A DNA stretch of 64,000 nt, from NCBI RefSeq assembly GCF_039545095.1, contig NZ_BAABRS010000004.1, positions 124,001 to 188,000 of the forward strand, given 5' to 3'. A model generated the notes under the pieces. It saw only the letters and a program-made list of their open reading frames with translations, had not been told where the DNA came from and did not search any database. Positions 53,335 to 63,739 of the stretch are shown piece after piece. Source of the DNA: Fodinibius salicampi (GTDB lineage Bacteria; Bacteroidota; Rhodothermia; Balneolales; Balneolaceae). The position numbers and the translations under genes are program-made. The stretch's first letter is position 1. Every line of letters starts with the position of its first letter.

Positions 53335-54035
53335 TTTATCTTCAGCATATAGCCTACCCCATGTAGGGTGACCAAGTACTGAGGATCATCTGGCTGAGTT
53401 TCTATCTTGGAACGTAATTTGGAAATATGTACATCAACTGTGCGGGTATTCGTACTAAACTCATAGCGCCAAACATTCTCCAGAAGGGCATCTCGCGATA
53501 CCGGTTCATTGGCATGGGCCACCAAGTACCGAATAAGCTCGACCTCCCGGGTGGTTAGCTCGATGCTTCCTTTATCCGGATGTTCGGCCCGAGCCTTATT
53601 TAAGTCAATGTGGATATCTCCTAAATCTATTTCGCTGGCAGGAGTATTGTTGGAATATCGTTCTGATCTGCGGAGACGCGCTTGTATACGAGCCAGTAAT
53701 TCTTTTACACCAAAAGGTTTCGTCATATAGTCATCTGCTCCGATATTCAGACCGGTTACTTTATCAATTTCCTGGTCCCGGGCCGTGAGTATAATAATCG
53801 GGAACGTATAATTCATGCTTCGCACTTTCTTGCAGACATCAAAACCGCTCATTCCGGGAAGCATCAGATCAAGTATCATCAGATCTGGCTTTTCATCCTT
53901 TACAATATCTATGGCTGTATCCCCGGTTTCAGCAACAAATACACTATAGCCTTCGTTTTCGAGGGTGTCCTCCAAGGTAAAGACCAAGCTCGGTTCATCT
54001 TCTACAATAACAATTTTCTTAGGTTTAGCTGACAT
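53331..54035 (-). CDS. OmpR-family response regulator
   Basis: The protein has 234 residues. The receiver (1-120) has the acidic pair EDEP, phospho-Asp in LMILDLMLPGM and the Lys of MTKPFG. A winged-helix DNA-binding domain follows, with LTTREVELIRYLVAHANEPVSR and TRTVDVHISKLRSKI. Its start overlaps the end of the kinase gene by 11 bases, so the pair is co-translated. Confidence 0.95.
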   Translation of the reverse strand: MSAKPKKIVIVEDEPSLVFTLEDTLENEGYSVFVAETGDTAIDIVKDEKPDLMILDLMLPGMSGFDVCKKVRSMNYTFPIIILTARDQEIDKVTGLNIGADDYMTKPFGVKELLARIQARLRRSERYSNNTPASEIDLGDIHIDLNKARAEHPDKGSIELTTREVELIRYLVAHANEPVSRDALLENVWRYEFSTNTRTVDVHISKLRSKIETQPDDPQYLVTLHGVGYMLKIN

Positions 54036-55731
54036 AATTTTCAGACTGCTGAGTTAATGGAATAGATCGTTTATTTGAAGTTGGCTCGGTCGGTTTATCG
54101 GAATTATCGGAAGGCATATCCGTTAAGACTGGAAAGATTACGGTAAAAGTAGATCCTTTACCGGGAGTACTATCTACTTTTATTGTACCTCCATTTAATT
54201 CAACTAAATTTTGAACTATTGATAGCCCCAAGCCATGACCCTTGGTTTCTGCGGTAAGCGTATCTTCAGCCCGGTAGAATTTATCAAAGATATGATTGAT
54301 GGTTTTCTTTGTCATCCCTATGCCATGATCCACAATCTTAAGCATAATCTCTTCGTCTGAAGCATCCAGGTAGATACCCAGATGATGTTCTTCAGTACTG
54401 TATTTGAGAGCATTTTCTACTAGATTACCGAGAATAGTATTAAAGCTATTTTCATCAAGCATGGTCTTTGGAATATCATTGTCCATATTTACTTCCAAAG
54501 TAAAGCCCTTATCGCGTATAAACTCTTCGTGATCGTCAAGATAGTTTTGAACCAGTTCATCTAGATAGACCGGCTTTGGTTCAATAAGAGACTGCCCGGC
54601 ATCAGCTTTCGCTACATCAAGAAGTTTTTCAATCATTTTACGAAGCCGGACGGCCTCTTCAAAGATATGATTTCCGTAACTTTTAAGACGTTCTTGGTCC
54701 TGAACCCTTCCGTCAGATAGATTTTCACCTGCAGCCTGCATAACCGTCAGTGGTGTTTTGAGTTCATGCGTAACATTGGCCAGAAAACTGGCTTGACGTT
54801 CGGCCAACGCCCGTTCTCTTTGGGCCGAAATAAACATAAATACTAATGCCCCCAGCAGAAGTAATACCCCTGCTATGAGTACGATAAGATTTCGAGTTAA
54901 AGAAGCATTTGAAGCCTCAATGGTAGAAGAACCGGTAAATGCTACTTCCAAATTCCAGTTATCAAAAAAGTCGGGAAAGCGTTGCTTGAATTGTACCTTG
55001 TCGTGATCGTAGTTAGCTTGCTCATTGCTACTGGCAATTATGTTATTATTAGTCCAGTCCCGCATCCATACATTCATACCAGATTCTTCCGGCGGACCAA
55101 ATCGTTTTTGCAATTCTTTTTCCAGAAAACGTTCGGTAAGGTATGTTTGATTTATGGGCATCGTCACATAGCCGAAAATAGTTTTCTCCGAAGGGTTAAC
55201 CAGTACCACAGTAACACTTCTGTTAGTATCAAAAGTGACCTTGTTATTATACCTGTAATCGTGAATAAGGGCGCGCATCTGTGTACGGGCGATGCCCATT
55301 CCGTCACAGACTATATCAGAGATATTGCTACTTGGTATGAGTTGCTGATGTGCTTTATTATATTTGTAACCGAAGCGATTTTGTTGACAAGCCTCTGTAT
55401 TTGCCGGAATAAAGTATACATCAGTAAAGATAGAATCTTCAGCTGCTTCCTGAACCCTAGTGGCGACCTCTTCGGTAAACTGGTTCGTTTTTTCAAAATG
55501 AGATTGAAGCTTTTCTATACTCGTTGAACTTAGTCCCCAGAAAGGTTTGAAAAAACGATAACGGACACGATCTGCAAACTCCGCTACTTGTAGCTTCTTG
55601 GGTTCCTGGTCTGTCTCAATGGTACTTTCATGAAGCTGATATAGCGAATATACATTCATGCCTGTGAGACCTAAGATGGCAATGACCCCGGCAGCCAGTA
55701 ATACCCAACGTAGTTTGCTGTATCGTTTCAT
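54025..55731 (-). CDS. Membrane sensor histidine kinase, partner of the OmpR-type regulator
   Basis: The protein has 568 residues. One helix at about 7-29 (LRWVLLAAGVIAILGLTGMN) and one at about 283-305 (IVLIAGVLLLLGALVFMFIS) bound a periplasmic sensor domain of about 250 residues. HisKA carries NVTHELKTPLTVMQ with phospho-His near residue 321. The HATPase has ILGNLVENALKYS, DHGIGMTKK and GHGLGLSIVQNLVEL. The sensor domain is not a type I recognise. No accessory gene gives the signal away. Confidence 0.93.
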   Translation of the reverse strand: MKRYSKLRWVLLAAGVIAILGLTGMNVYSLYQLHESTIETDQEPKKLQVAEFADRVRYRFFKPFWGLSSTSIEKLQSHFEKTNQFTEEVATRVQEAAEDSIFTDVYFIPANTEACQQNRFGYKYNKAHQQLIPSSNISDIVCDGMGIARTQMRALIHDYRYNNKVTFDTNRSVTVVLVNPSEKTIFGYVTMPINQTYLTERFLEKELQKRFGPPEESGMNVWMRDWTNNNIIASSNEQANYDHDKVQFKQRFPDFFDNWNLEVAFTGSSTIEASNASLTRNLIVLIAGVLLLLGALVFMFISAQRERALAERQASFLANVTHELKTPLTVMQAAGENLSDGRVQDQERLKSYGNHIFEEAVRLRKMIEKLLDVAKADAGQSLIEPKPVYLDELVQNYLDDHEEFIRDKGFTLEVNMDNDIPKTMLDENSFNTILGNLVENALKYSTEEHHLGIYLDASDEEIMLKIVDHGIGMTKKTINHIFDKFYRAEDTLTAETKGHGLGLSIVQNLVELNGGTIKVDSTPGKGSTFTVIFPVLTDMPSDNSDKPTEPTSNKRSIPLTQQSENYVS

Positions 55732-55889
55732 AGTGGTACCAGATTAAAATCTTATCCAAATAAGATAAGTATTGAAATATACAAAGTTTATGGGGTTTAA
55801 CATTTTTTTTCACTCTTAATGTTCAAGGACTAATAAAGGAGGGGTACTATTAAAATATCCCTCCCCAATATTACGAGAAATAATTTGGA

Positions 55890-57893
55890 TTATTGCTCCC
55901 AGCGGTTATTTATGCGATTAGCATCAGGAAACTTTCGGTACGGATCAATAACAATCTTTATTGCTTGTCCTTCTACCGTTAGCGTAGTTTTTACCGATCC
56001 TCTGAGCCAGGTATCTACCGGAATATGACGGTTTATGGTTGTACCATCAGCGAGGGTGATTTCAATGGATGTTGGCATAGGTACCTGCCCATGATCCTCA
56101 ATAACAATAGTTGTACCTTCATCATTGGATTGAACATTTCCAACAGCATGATCGAGTGTCCAGGTTTCATAGTACCAGCTTCTCCAAAACCAATCCAGAT
56201 CGCGGCCGGCTATATCTTCAAAGGTATTAAACATATCCCACGGATAGGGATGTTTATACTGCCAGCGGCTAAGAAAGGTCTGAAATGCATCCTGAAAAGT
56301 ATCTTCTCCCAGTAACTCTCGTAGAGCTATTAACATAGATGCGGGTTTCGGATATGAGGCCACACCATAGGCAAAGCTATTATAGTGATAATCGGACCAC
56401 CGCATGATGGGACCTTCAAGATCAGTATTGGTGATTTGAAGGTATGACTGAAAATCCTGGTGTTCATGGTCTACGTCAGGATAATATTCTTTTTTGGCTT
56501 GGGATTCGTTGAAGGTGGTTGTCCCTTCATCCATCCAGGCATAGCGTCGCTCATTAGTGCTTACTTGCATCGGTATCCACATATGTGCCAGCTCGTGGGC
56601 AATTACAGCATAGAGCGACTGTTCCGGCCGACCGTTATAGGCGCCGATGATTGTAATCATTGGAAACTCCATCCCGCCGCCAATGATCCCCCCCCCTTCA
56701 ACGGAGGTCATGTGTGGCCAGGGATAATTCAGGCCGGTGACGTCAGAGAGTGAGCTGATGGCATGACGGGTAAATTCTGCTCCATTGGTCCACAAAGGGG
56801 CTGAGCTTCGATAGATTGCATTAATTTCAACAAAATCGTTTTCGCCATCCCCATCCCGATCACCAATTTCAGATCGGGTGGCATCCCACATCGATTCTTT
56901 GGTTACACTAAAAGCAAAATCCCGGACATTATCAGAAGAAAAGTTCCAGGTAAGGGTTCCGTCACTGCTCGTTTGTGTAACATTTCCAAAATCGTCTTCT
57001 GTAACTACGGGTACAACCTCATCGCTGCTGTGGCCCTTTTCGAGTCGCTGATATATTTCATTATTTAATACATCCTGAGCGTTCGTCAACTGACCGGTTG
57101 ATGTGACTATCCATTGTTCAGGTACGGTAATATCCACATTGTAAGAAGCAAAATCATGGTAGAATTCTGCATTGCCTTTAAACTGATCAGTAAACCAACC
57201 ATTGACATCATCGTATACCCGCATCTGTGGATACCAATAGGCGATATAAAATAGGTTATCTTCACTGTAGCCCATGCGTCCACTGGCCCCTCTTTGCGGA
57301 ATTTTAAAGTCCCAATCTATTTCAAATTCGAGAGATTCGCCGGGTGCGAGTGCATTCCCGGGACGCAGGACCATGAGTGTTCCATCTACGTAATACCCTT
57401 GCTGAGCGCGCGAAGACTGCATTTCGCTAAGTGTCCCTTGGGCTGTTTCTATTCGGTGCAGGTTGATTCCTCCGGTTATCTCAGCGCTTTCATTACGTAC
57501 TACCCCTTCTTTGTGGAGATTTTGTGCAAGTTCCAGGAAAAGTTGGTTCAGCGTATCGGGGGAGTTGTTATGATAGGTAATAGTGCTGCTTCCTTTAATC
57601 AGGGTATCCTCGGGAATGAGTTCCACATCCATATCGTATTCGGCACGTTGTTGCCAATAGTCTGTTCCCGGCTCACCAGACATTGTTCGGGTTCCTTCCT
57701 CCATGGCTTGAAAAAAAGCATGGGGTATTTCATTAGTAATGGGATTAGGAACCATTCGATCCCGTTCGGATGGCAATTGGGACTGCTTCTCCTGTTTTTG
57801 TTCATTGGTTTGATCGACTGCTGTTTGCTGACTGGCAGTACATCCGGCAAAAACGAAGGCCATAGCTACCACAGATATCGCCGTCGTTTTCAT
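55890..57893 (-). CDS. M1-family metallopeptidase lipoprotein
   Basis: The protein has 667 residues from ATG 57893, which puts a lipobox (AFVFAGC) in place; a frame to 57926 adds 11 residues. The zinc site is HELAHMW near residue 432 with the distal Glu in WMDEGTTTFNE 18-19 residues on. The exopeptidase motif appears as GGGMEFPM, with Phe in place of the usual Asn of GxMEN. A long N-terminal beta domain precedes it. It should act outside the inner membrane, trimming peptides from the N-terminus. It is not in an operon. Confidence 0.92.
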   Translation of the reverse strand: MKTTAISVVAMAFVFAGCTASQQTAVDQTNEQKQEKQSQLPSERDRMVPNPITNEIPHAFFQAMEEGTRTMSGEPGTDYWQQRAEYDMDVELIPEDTLIKGSSTITYHNNSPDTLNQLFLELAQNLHKEGVVRNESAEITGGINLHRIETAQGTLSEMQSSRAQQGYYVDGTLMVLRPGNALAPGESLEFEIDWDFKIPQRGASGRMGYSEDNLFYIAYWYPQMRVYDDVNGWFTDQFKGNAEFYHDFASYNVDITVPEQWIVTSTGQLTNAQDVLNNEIYQRLEKGHSSDEVVPVVTEDDFGNVTQTSSDGTLTWNFSSDNVRDFAFSVTKESMWDATRSEIGDRDGDGENDFVEINAIYRSSAPLWTNGAEFTRHAISSLSDVTGLNYPWPHMTSVEGGGIIGGGMEFPMITIIGAYNGRPEQSLYAVIAHELAHMWIPMQVSTNERRYAWMDEGTTTFNESQAKKEYYPDVDHEHQDFQSYLQITNTDLEGPIMRWSDYHYNSFAYGVASYPKPASMLIALRELLGEDTFQDAFQTFLSRWQYKHPYPWDMFNTFEDIAGRDLDWFWRSWYYETWTLDHAVGNVQSNDEGTTIVIEDHGQVPMPTSIEITLADGTTINRHIPVDTWLRGSVKTTLTVEGQAIKIVIDPYRKFPDANRINNRWEQ

Positions 57894-57959
57894 TTTGATT
57901 GAAATTGAATTAGCTAGGTATAGCATATGACGTATAATTTTTGGCTGTAAGGAAGGTTG

Positions 57960-58325
57960 CTATTTAATATCAAAATGTTTCTTTATTACTCCTTTGAGAT
58001 CATCAAAATCAATGGGTTTGATTAGATAATCAAGGTACTTAGTGGCTTGCGCAGCCCGCCTTTTATGGTTTGGATCGTTGCTGCTTGTGATGTAAATGAC
58101 AGAAATATCTTTTTCATCCTGGATCTTTTTTACGGCATCGATACCATCCATTTCACCTTCCAGTATGATATCCATTAAAATAAGGTCAGGGTTAAAGTTC
58201 TGAGCCGTTTCAACAGCTGTTTTCCCATAGACCATATTTCCTTCTGTTTCAAACCCTAACCGATTAAGATAGGTCTCATATAGGAAACTAAGGACTAAAT
58301 CGTCTTCTACAACAAGTGCTTTCAT
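57960..58325 (-). CDS. Single-domain response regulator (receiver only)
   Basis: From ATG 58325 the protein has 121 residues, just a receiver: ALVVEDDLVLSFLYETYL, phospho-Asp in LILMDIILEGEMDG and Lys in YLIKPIDFDD. There is no output domain. Lone receivers like this often partner HisKA_2/HWE kinases, of which three lie at 9.5-14.8 kb; the link is inference. An upstream in-frame start at 58349 adds eight residues. Confidence 0.9.
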   Translation of the reverse strand: MKALVVEDDLVLSFLYETYLNRLGFETEGNMVYGKTAVETAQNFNPDLILMDIILEGEMDGIDAVKKIQDEKDISVIYITSSNDPNHKRRAAQATKYLDYLIKPIDFDDLKGVIKKHFDIK

Positions 58326-58533
58326 TGGCTGATTTATACCCCTGCTCAAAAAGATTCTGACTGAAAATTGATTTTAAAATAGCAAAATAGAAGGGTAAGA
58401 CCATATTTTTCTAATGCCATCACTATTTTTCTTTGCATGAAGTATACTTTTTAAGGAAATCTCTTCTTAATTTTCTGGGAAAGGAATCGTATTATAATAG
58501 TCTGTGCCAGTGCTAATTTTTAAGTGATATTGC

Positions 58534-61500
58534 ATGAATTTTTCTCACCTACATTGCCATACTCAATTTAGTATGCTTGACGGTGCCGCCAGCATCAGTC
58601 AGCTTATCAAGAAGTCAAAAAATGAAGGTATGCCAGCCATTGCCATTACCGATCATGGCAATATGTTTGGGGTGCCGGAGTTTGTTAATGAGGCACAGAA
58701 GCAGGGAGTTAAGCCAATTATTGGCTGTGAGTTTTATGTAACTCCCTCTGGCATGGATGACAAAAAGGATACCACTCGCTACCACCAGGTGCTGCTGGCG
58801 AAAAATATGACGGGCTATAAAAATTTGTCTAAGCTCTGTTCGATGGGCTACACCGAGGGGATGTACTACAAACCGCGTATTGATAAGCCCACACTGGCTG
58901 AGCATGCAGAAGGACTTATTGCAACAACCTGTTGTATTGCCAGCGAAATAAATCAGACTATAATCAATAAGAGTGAAAAAGAGGCCAAGCGGATTTTTGA
59001 GTGGTATCTGAATGTGTTTGGGGATGATTATTACATTGAACTACAGCGGCACGGACTGGAGGATCAGAATCGCTGCAATGAAACGCTGGTTAAATGGGCT
59101 AAACAGTACAATGTGAAAATGATTGCTACTAATGACTCTCATTATGTAGAGGAAGAAGACTCCGAGGCCCATGATATCCTCTTAGCCCTGCAAACTAATG
59201 CGGACATCGATGATCCCAATCGATTTCGATTTACTGATGATAATAACAATCTGAACACGGAATTTTACTTGAAAACGCCGGAGGAGATGGAGGAACTCTT
59301 CAGTGATCTGCCTTCGGCAATCGATAATACCAATGAGATTATCGAAAAAGTAGATGATATTGATCTCAGCTCCGAATTGCTCCTGCCGCATTATAGTATC
59401 CCGGATGAGTATGATTCGATGTACGATTATCTTCGTCAGCTTACCTATGAGGGGGCTAAAAAACGTTATGGGGAGATTACCCACGATGTGAGTGAACGCA
59501 TTGAGCAGGAGCTGACTATCATTAAGGAAATGGATTTTGTAGGCTATTTCCTGATTGTACAGGATTTTACTTCTGAGGCCCGCAAGCGGGATGTCTTTGT
59601 TGGTCCTGGACGTGGTTCTGCGGCTGGTTCTATCGTGGCGTACTGCCTGGGAATAATTAATATTGATCCCCTGCGGCACGATCTGCTGTTCGAGCGTTTC
59701 CTGAATCCTGAGCGAGTAAGTCCCCCGGATATAGATATTGATTTCGATGACAGCGGCCGCCAGGAAGTGATCGACTATGTAGTTGAAGAATACGGTCGCG
59801 ATAACGTGGCACAAATTGTTACCTATGGAACAATGAAGGCGAAGACAGCCATCCGTGATGTGGGGCGTGTATTGGGAGTGCCGCTGGAGGAGGTGAACCG
59901 GATTACCAAGCTGTTCCCCGATCAGCCGGGTGTAAATACCTTTGATAAGGTTTTGGACAAGTCTAAGAATCCTGAGTCTGCGGATGATATTAAAGAGCTG
60001 TTTGATCATCCTGATCCACAGGTACAGAAAATGATGCGCTTTGCGCGTACGTTGGAAGGGTCTGCCCGGCAAACTGGTATCCACGCGGCAGGGGTCATTA
60101 TTGCCCCGGGAGAAATAAGTGATTATGTTCCCGTCGCCCTTTCTAAAGACAAGGAATTAATTACCCAGTATGATGGTCCCCACGCTGAAGATTGCGGACT
60201 GTTGAAAATGGATTTCCTCGGTCTTAAAACGCTTTCTATCCTCAAAACAGCCATAGAGTATGTAGAAGAAAATCATGGAGTACACTACGAGTTGGATGAG
60301 ATTCCTGAAGAGGATGAGAAGACGTTTGAGCTTTACCAGAAGGGAAATACGATCGGGACCTTCCAGTTTGAGTCGGATGGCATGCGGAAATATCTTAAGC
60401 AGTTAAAGCCTACCGAATTGGACGATCTGATTGCGATGAATGCCCTTTATCGTCCGGGCCCCATGCAGTTTATCCCCGAGTATATTGATCGAAAGCACGG
60501 TCGAAGTGAAGTGGAGTATCCACATCCAGACCTGAAAGAGCTGCTGAAACCGACTTACGGTATCATGATCTACCAGGAGCAGATTATGAAGGCCGCCCAG
60601 ATTATTGCCAATTATTCACTGGGCGAAGCGGATTTGCTTCGCCGGGCTATGGGTAAGAAAAAGAAAAAAGTAATGGCCAAGCAGCGCAAGGTCTTTACTG
60701 AAAGAGCTGTTGATAATGGGGTATCCGAAGAGAAGGCCGAAGAACTCTTTGATATTATGGCCGAGTTTGCGAACTATGGTTTTAACAAATCACACTCGGC
60801 GGCGTATTCTGTTGTAGCTTATCAAACTGCGTTCTTTAAGGCCAATTATCCGCCGGAATATATGGCCGCGGTCTTAACGCACAATATGGGCGACATTGAT
60901 AAGGTGTCCAAGTTTATTGAAGAGTGCTACCATATGGGCATTACGGTAGATCCTCCGAATATAAATACGGGAGCCGGAAAGTTTGTAGCGGTGGATGGAC
61001 GAATTCAGTATGGAATGGAAGCTATCAAGGGGGTGGGTTCCAATGCCGTGGATGAGGTAGTGAAGGAGCGTAAAGAAAATGGAAAATACGAGTCGATTTA
61101 TGATTTCGCCCGTCGCATTGATCCTCGCGTTTGTAACAAACGCACCCTTGAGGGGTTGATTCAGGCGGGAGCCTTTGATTCTTTGAATCCAAACCGTCGA
61201 AAGCTGTCCAATAATATGGAAACGATTATCAGCTACGGTTCAAGGGTGCAAGAGATGGAAAACTCTAATCAGTCGGATCTGTTTGGAGACGGCAGCGGAA
61301 GTGCCTCTGCTATTGATGAGCCAGAGCTGCAGGAAATTAAACCATGGTCGAATATTGAACGGCTCAATAAGGAACGGGAACTGATTGGCTTTTATCTGAG
61401 TGGACATCCACTGAGTAAATACAAAGAAGATATACGTATCTTCTGTTCCCATACCTTAAAGGCTGAGGAACTGGAACAGCTCAATGATCGTACTGAAGTT

Positions 61501-62016
61501 CGGTGTGCCGGTATTATTACGGAAGTTAAACGGGTAACCGATAAAAAAGGACGTCCCTTTGCCTTTTTGCAAATGGAGGATTTACACGGCACGGTAGAGG
61601 TCATTGCCTTTAATGATGTGTACGACCGAAATTTAGGCATGATACAGGTCGATACCTTAGTCGTCGTGGATGGTAGTATTGATACCCGCCGCGGGAAACC
61701 CCAAATTATAGCTAACAGTTTTGAACGAATCGAAAGTATGCGGGAAAAATATCAGGATCAGATAGAGCTGAAGCTGGATATTGATACTTCCCAGGTAGAT
61801 GAGAGTGAGCTGCAGGAAATGGCTAATCTCTTCAAGAATAATCAAGGACAAACGAATGTACACTTTAATGTGTTAAGCAGGGAGGCAAAGCGACCTTTTG
61901 CCATGCATGTGCGTAAATACGTGGTGGATCCCAATGAAGAGTTAATCGGCGGATTGAAATCACTGCTGGGCGAGGATTCTGTTCAAATGAAACGGAGCGT
62001 GAATGGCAGAAGATAA
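58534..62016 (+). CDS. dnaE: DNA polymerase III alpha subunit
   Basis: This is the replicative polymerase, 1160 residues. The PHP domain opens with LHCHTQFSMLDGAA; the polymerase domain has GPGRGSAAGSIVAYCLGI and the catalytic PDIDIDFDDSGRQEVIDY (Asp triad). A lysine-rich AMGKKKKKVMAKQ, the NYGFNKSHSAAYSVVAYQTA motif, a helix-hairpin-helix region (RVCNKRTLEGLIQAGAFDSL) and an OB fold (VRCAGIITEVKRVTDKKGRP) follow. It is monocistronic in appearance, with trxA 116 bases on. Confidence 0.97.
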   Translation: MNFSHLHCHTQFSMLDGAASISQLIKKSKNEGMPAIAITDHGNMFGVPEFVNEAQKQGVKPIIGCEFYVTPSGMDDKKDTTRYHQVLLAKNMTGYKNLSKLCSMGYTEGMYYKPRIDKPTLAEHAEGLIATTCCIASEINQTIINKSEKEAKRIFEWYLNVFGDDYYIELQRHGLEDQNRCNETLVKWAKQYNVKMIATNDSHYVEEEDSEAHDILLALQTNADIDDPNRFRFTDDNNNLNTEFYLKTPEEMEELFSDLPSAIDNTNEIIEKVDDIDLSSELLLPHYSIPDEYDSMYDYLRQLTYEGAKKRYGEITHDVSERIEQELTIIKEMDFVGYFLIVQDFTSEARKRDVFVGPGRGSAAGSIVAYCLGIINIDPLRHDLLFERFLNPERVSPPDIDIDFDDSGRQEVIDYVVEEYGRDNVAQIVTYGTMKAKTAIRDVGRVLGVPLEEVNRITKLFPDQPGVNTFDKVLDKSKNPESADDIKELFDHPDPQVQKMMRFARTLEGSARQTGIHAAGVIIAPGEISDYVPVALSKDKELITQYDGPHAEDCGLLKMDFLGLKTLSILKTAIEYVEENHGVHYELDEIPEEDEKTFELYQKGNTIGTFQFESDGMRKYLKQLKPTELDDLIAMNALYRPGPMQFIPEYIDRKHGRSEVEYPHPDLKELLKPTYGIMIYQEQIMKAAQIIANYSLGEADLLRRAMGKKKKKVMAKQRKVFTERAVDNGVSEEKAEELFDIMAEFANYGFNKSHSAAYSVVAYQTAFFKANYPPEYMAAVLTHNMGDIDKVSKFIEECYHMGITVDPPNINTGAGKFVAVDGRIQYGMEAIKGVGSNAVDEVVKERKENGKYESIYDFARRIDPRVCNKRTLEGLIQAGAFDSLNPNRRKLSNNMETIISYGSRVQEMENSNQSDLFGDGSGSASAIDEPELQEIKPWSNIERLNKERELIGFYLSGHPLSKYKEDIRIFCSHTLKAEELEQLNDRTEVRCAGIITEVKRVTDKKGRPFAFLQMEDLHGTVEVIAFNDVYDRNLGMIQVDTLVVVDGSIDTRRGKPQIIANSFERIESMREKYQDQIELKLDIDTSQVDESELQEMANLFKNNQGQTNVHFNVLSREAKRPFAMHVRKYVVDPNEELIGGLKSLLGEDSVQMKRSVNGRR

Positions 62017-62132
62017 ATTTTTGTAATAGGTCGTATAATAAGAAGTGATATGATAGTTTTGTAAATTTATAAGATATTAACATCGAAATTAAATCGAAGG
62101 ATTTAACTTTAACTAACGGACAAAATGTTATT

Positions 62133-62468
62133 ATGAGTAAAGCACTAGAACTCACAGATGAAACGTTTGAAGAAGAAGTATTAAATGCTGATGCAGATAC
62201 TCCTGTATTGGTGGATTTTTGGGCTGAATGGTGTGGCCCATGCCGGATGGTCGGGCCTGTTGTAGAGGAATTGGCTGAAGAGTTTGAAGGAAAAGCGAAG
62301 GTAGGTAAGGTAGATGTAGATTCTAACTCTGAAACATCCACCAAGTATGGCATTCGTAGTATACCCGCTCTGCTCATTTTTAAAGATGGAGAAGTAGTTG
62401 ATCAGATTGTAGGAGCAGTACCTAAAGCCCAGCTTAAAAAACAGTTGGAAGCGCAGGTTACAAACTAA
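62133..62468 (+). CDS. trxA: Thioredoxin
   Basis: The protein has 111 residues, a cytoplasmic disulfide reductase. The active site [18 protein letters not shown] and cis-Pro loop [11 protein letters not shown] are complete. A strong stem-loop terminator follows. It is small and standard. Confidence 0.97.
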   Translation: MSKALELTDETFEEEVLNADADTPVLVDFWAEWCGPCRMVGPVVEELAEEFEGKAKVGKVDVDSNSETSTKYGIRSIPALLIFKDGEVVDQIVGAVPKAQLKKQLEAQVTN

Positions 62469-62492
62469 AAGAGTGCACTTTTTTAGTATTGG

Positions 62493-62526
62493 AGGCGGTG
62501 GAAGAGATTCACCGCCTTTGATATTT
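62493..62526 (+). terminator. Terminator after trxA
   Basis: AGGCGGTG (62493-62500) pairs with CACCGCCT (62510-62517) around a nine-base loop, followed by TTGATATTTT. It separates trxA from the efflux operon. Confidence 0.7.
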
Positions 62527-62659
62527 TAATCGCATTTTACAAATATGACCTTCACTTCTCTCCATTATCATTTTATTTTAAACTCAATCCTGTAATTATT
62601 GAACAGGAATGGTACTGTCGATTTTCAAAAGGTATGTAATTTCTCTAACTCATCAATAA

Positions 62660-63739
62660 ATGAATAAAAGAACAAAGCGTTTGATAGCAGGTCTGGGAGT
62701 GCTGCTGTTATTTTTAGTGTTAGCATATCCCAAAATTGCTCCACTTTTTAGTAGTCCTGCACAGGGAGAGCAATCGAACCAGTCGGATCCCTTGCAAGTT
62801 GAAGTGGCAGTAGCAGAACCTACTACGCTACAGCGAAAAATTTCATCAACCGGGTCAATTCTTGCGAATGAAACAGTTGATTTACGAAGTGAAGTTTCGG
62901 GTAAAATAACATCTATTTTTCTGAAAGAAGGACAGTCGGTACAGGAAGGTGATTTGCTTATAAAAATAAATGATAGCGAGCTGCAGGCACAGTTGGATCG
63001 GGCAAAACACCGCTTAGCATTGGCAGAGCAGCGTGAAGGCCGCCAGGCAAAATTGCTAGCAGAAGGGGGCATTAGCCAAGAAGATTATGACGCTACCCTT
63101 AATGAAGTGAATGTGCTTCGGTCGGAAGTTAACCTTATTGAAGCCCAAATTGATAAAACAGAAATTCGTGCCCCTTTTGATGGAAGGGTCGGACTAAAAT
63201 ATGTAAGTGACGGCAGCTATATATCGCCTACTACTAGAATTGCGTCGTTGCAGAATATTGATCCGGTTAAGATTGATTTTTCTATTCCGGAACGTTACTA
63301 CAATCAGGTGCAAAATGGTGATAAAATAGTATTTGATGTACAGACTGCCGAGCAGTCTTTCGAGGGAGATATTTATGCCATTGAGCCAGCTATAGAGCGT
63401 AATACCCGATCAGTGCAAATCCGGGCCCGCAGTGATAACAAAGAAGCCTTGTTATTACCCGGTTCATTTGCTGATATTGAACTTATTTTGGAAAGCAGTG
63501 ACAATGCGTTGACAGTACCAACGATCTCACTTGTTCCGGAATTAGGCGGTCAATATATATATTTGTATCGGGATGGAAAGGTTGTGAAGCAAGAGGTGAA
63601 GACCGGAATTCGAAGTGAAAGTCAGGTTGAAATAGTTGAAGGGTTGAATCCCGGTGATAGCGTACTGACGACCGGTCTTTTACAGGTTCGCGAGGGTATG
63701 GCGGTCGAAATTTCTGGTACAGATAGGGGGTCCTCATGA
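62660..63739 (+). CDS. RND efflux periplasmic adaptor (membrane fusion protein)
   Basis: The protein has 359 residues. An N-terminal anchor (LIAGLGVLLLFLVLAYP) precedes a biotinyl-lipoyl-like hairpin (GKITSIFLKEGQSVQEGDLL), a short coiled-coil, the second lipoyl half (KTEIRAPFDGRVGLKYVSDG) and beta-barrel and membrane-proximal domains (AIERNTRSVQIRA, GLLQVREGM). It bridges the inner-membrane pump and an outer-membrane channel. Its stop overlaps the pump start by ATGA. Confidence 0.93.
   Translation: MNKRTKRLIAGLGVLLLFLVLAYPKIAPLFSSPAQGEQSNQSDPLQVEVAVAEPTTLQRKISSTGSILANETVDLRSEVSGKITSIFLKEGQSVQEGDLLIKINDSELQAQLDRAKHRLALAEQREGRQAKLLAEGGISQEDYDATLNEVNVLRSEVNLIEAQIDKTEIRAPFDGRVGLKYVSDGSYISPTTRIASLQNIDPVKIDFSIPERYYNQVQNGDKIVFDVQTAEQSFEGDIYAIEPAIERNTRSVQIRARSDNKEALLLPGSFADIELILESSDNALTVPTISLVPELGGQYIYLYRDGKVVKQEVKTGIRSESQVEIVEGLNPGDSVLTTGLLQVREGMAVEISGTDRGSS

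Noticed and set aside
57294-57902. A 202-codon plus-strand open frame
   Set aside because: It is antisense to the N-terminal part of the M1 peptidase, whose own lipobox and motifs are clear.
59182-60084. A 300-codon minus-strand open frame
   Set aside because: It lies opposite dnaE, whose frame is fully conserved; the antisense product has no coherent motif and unusual composition.
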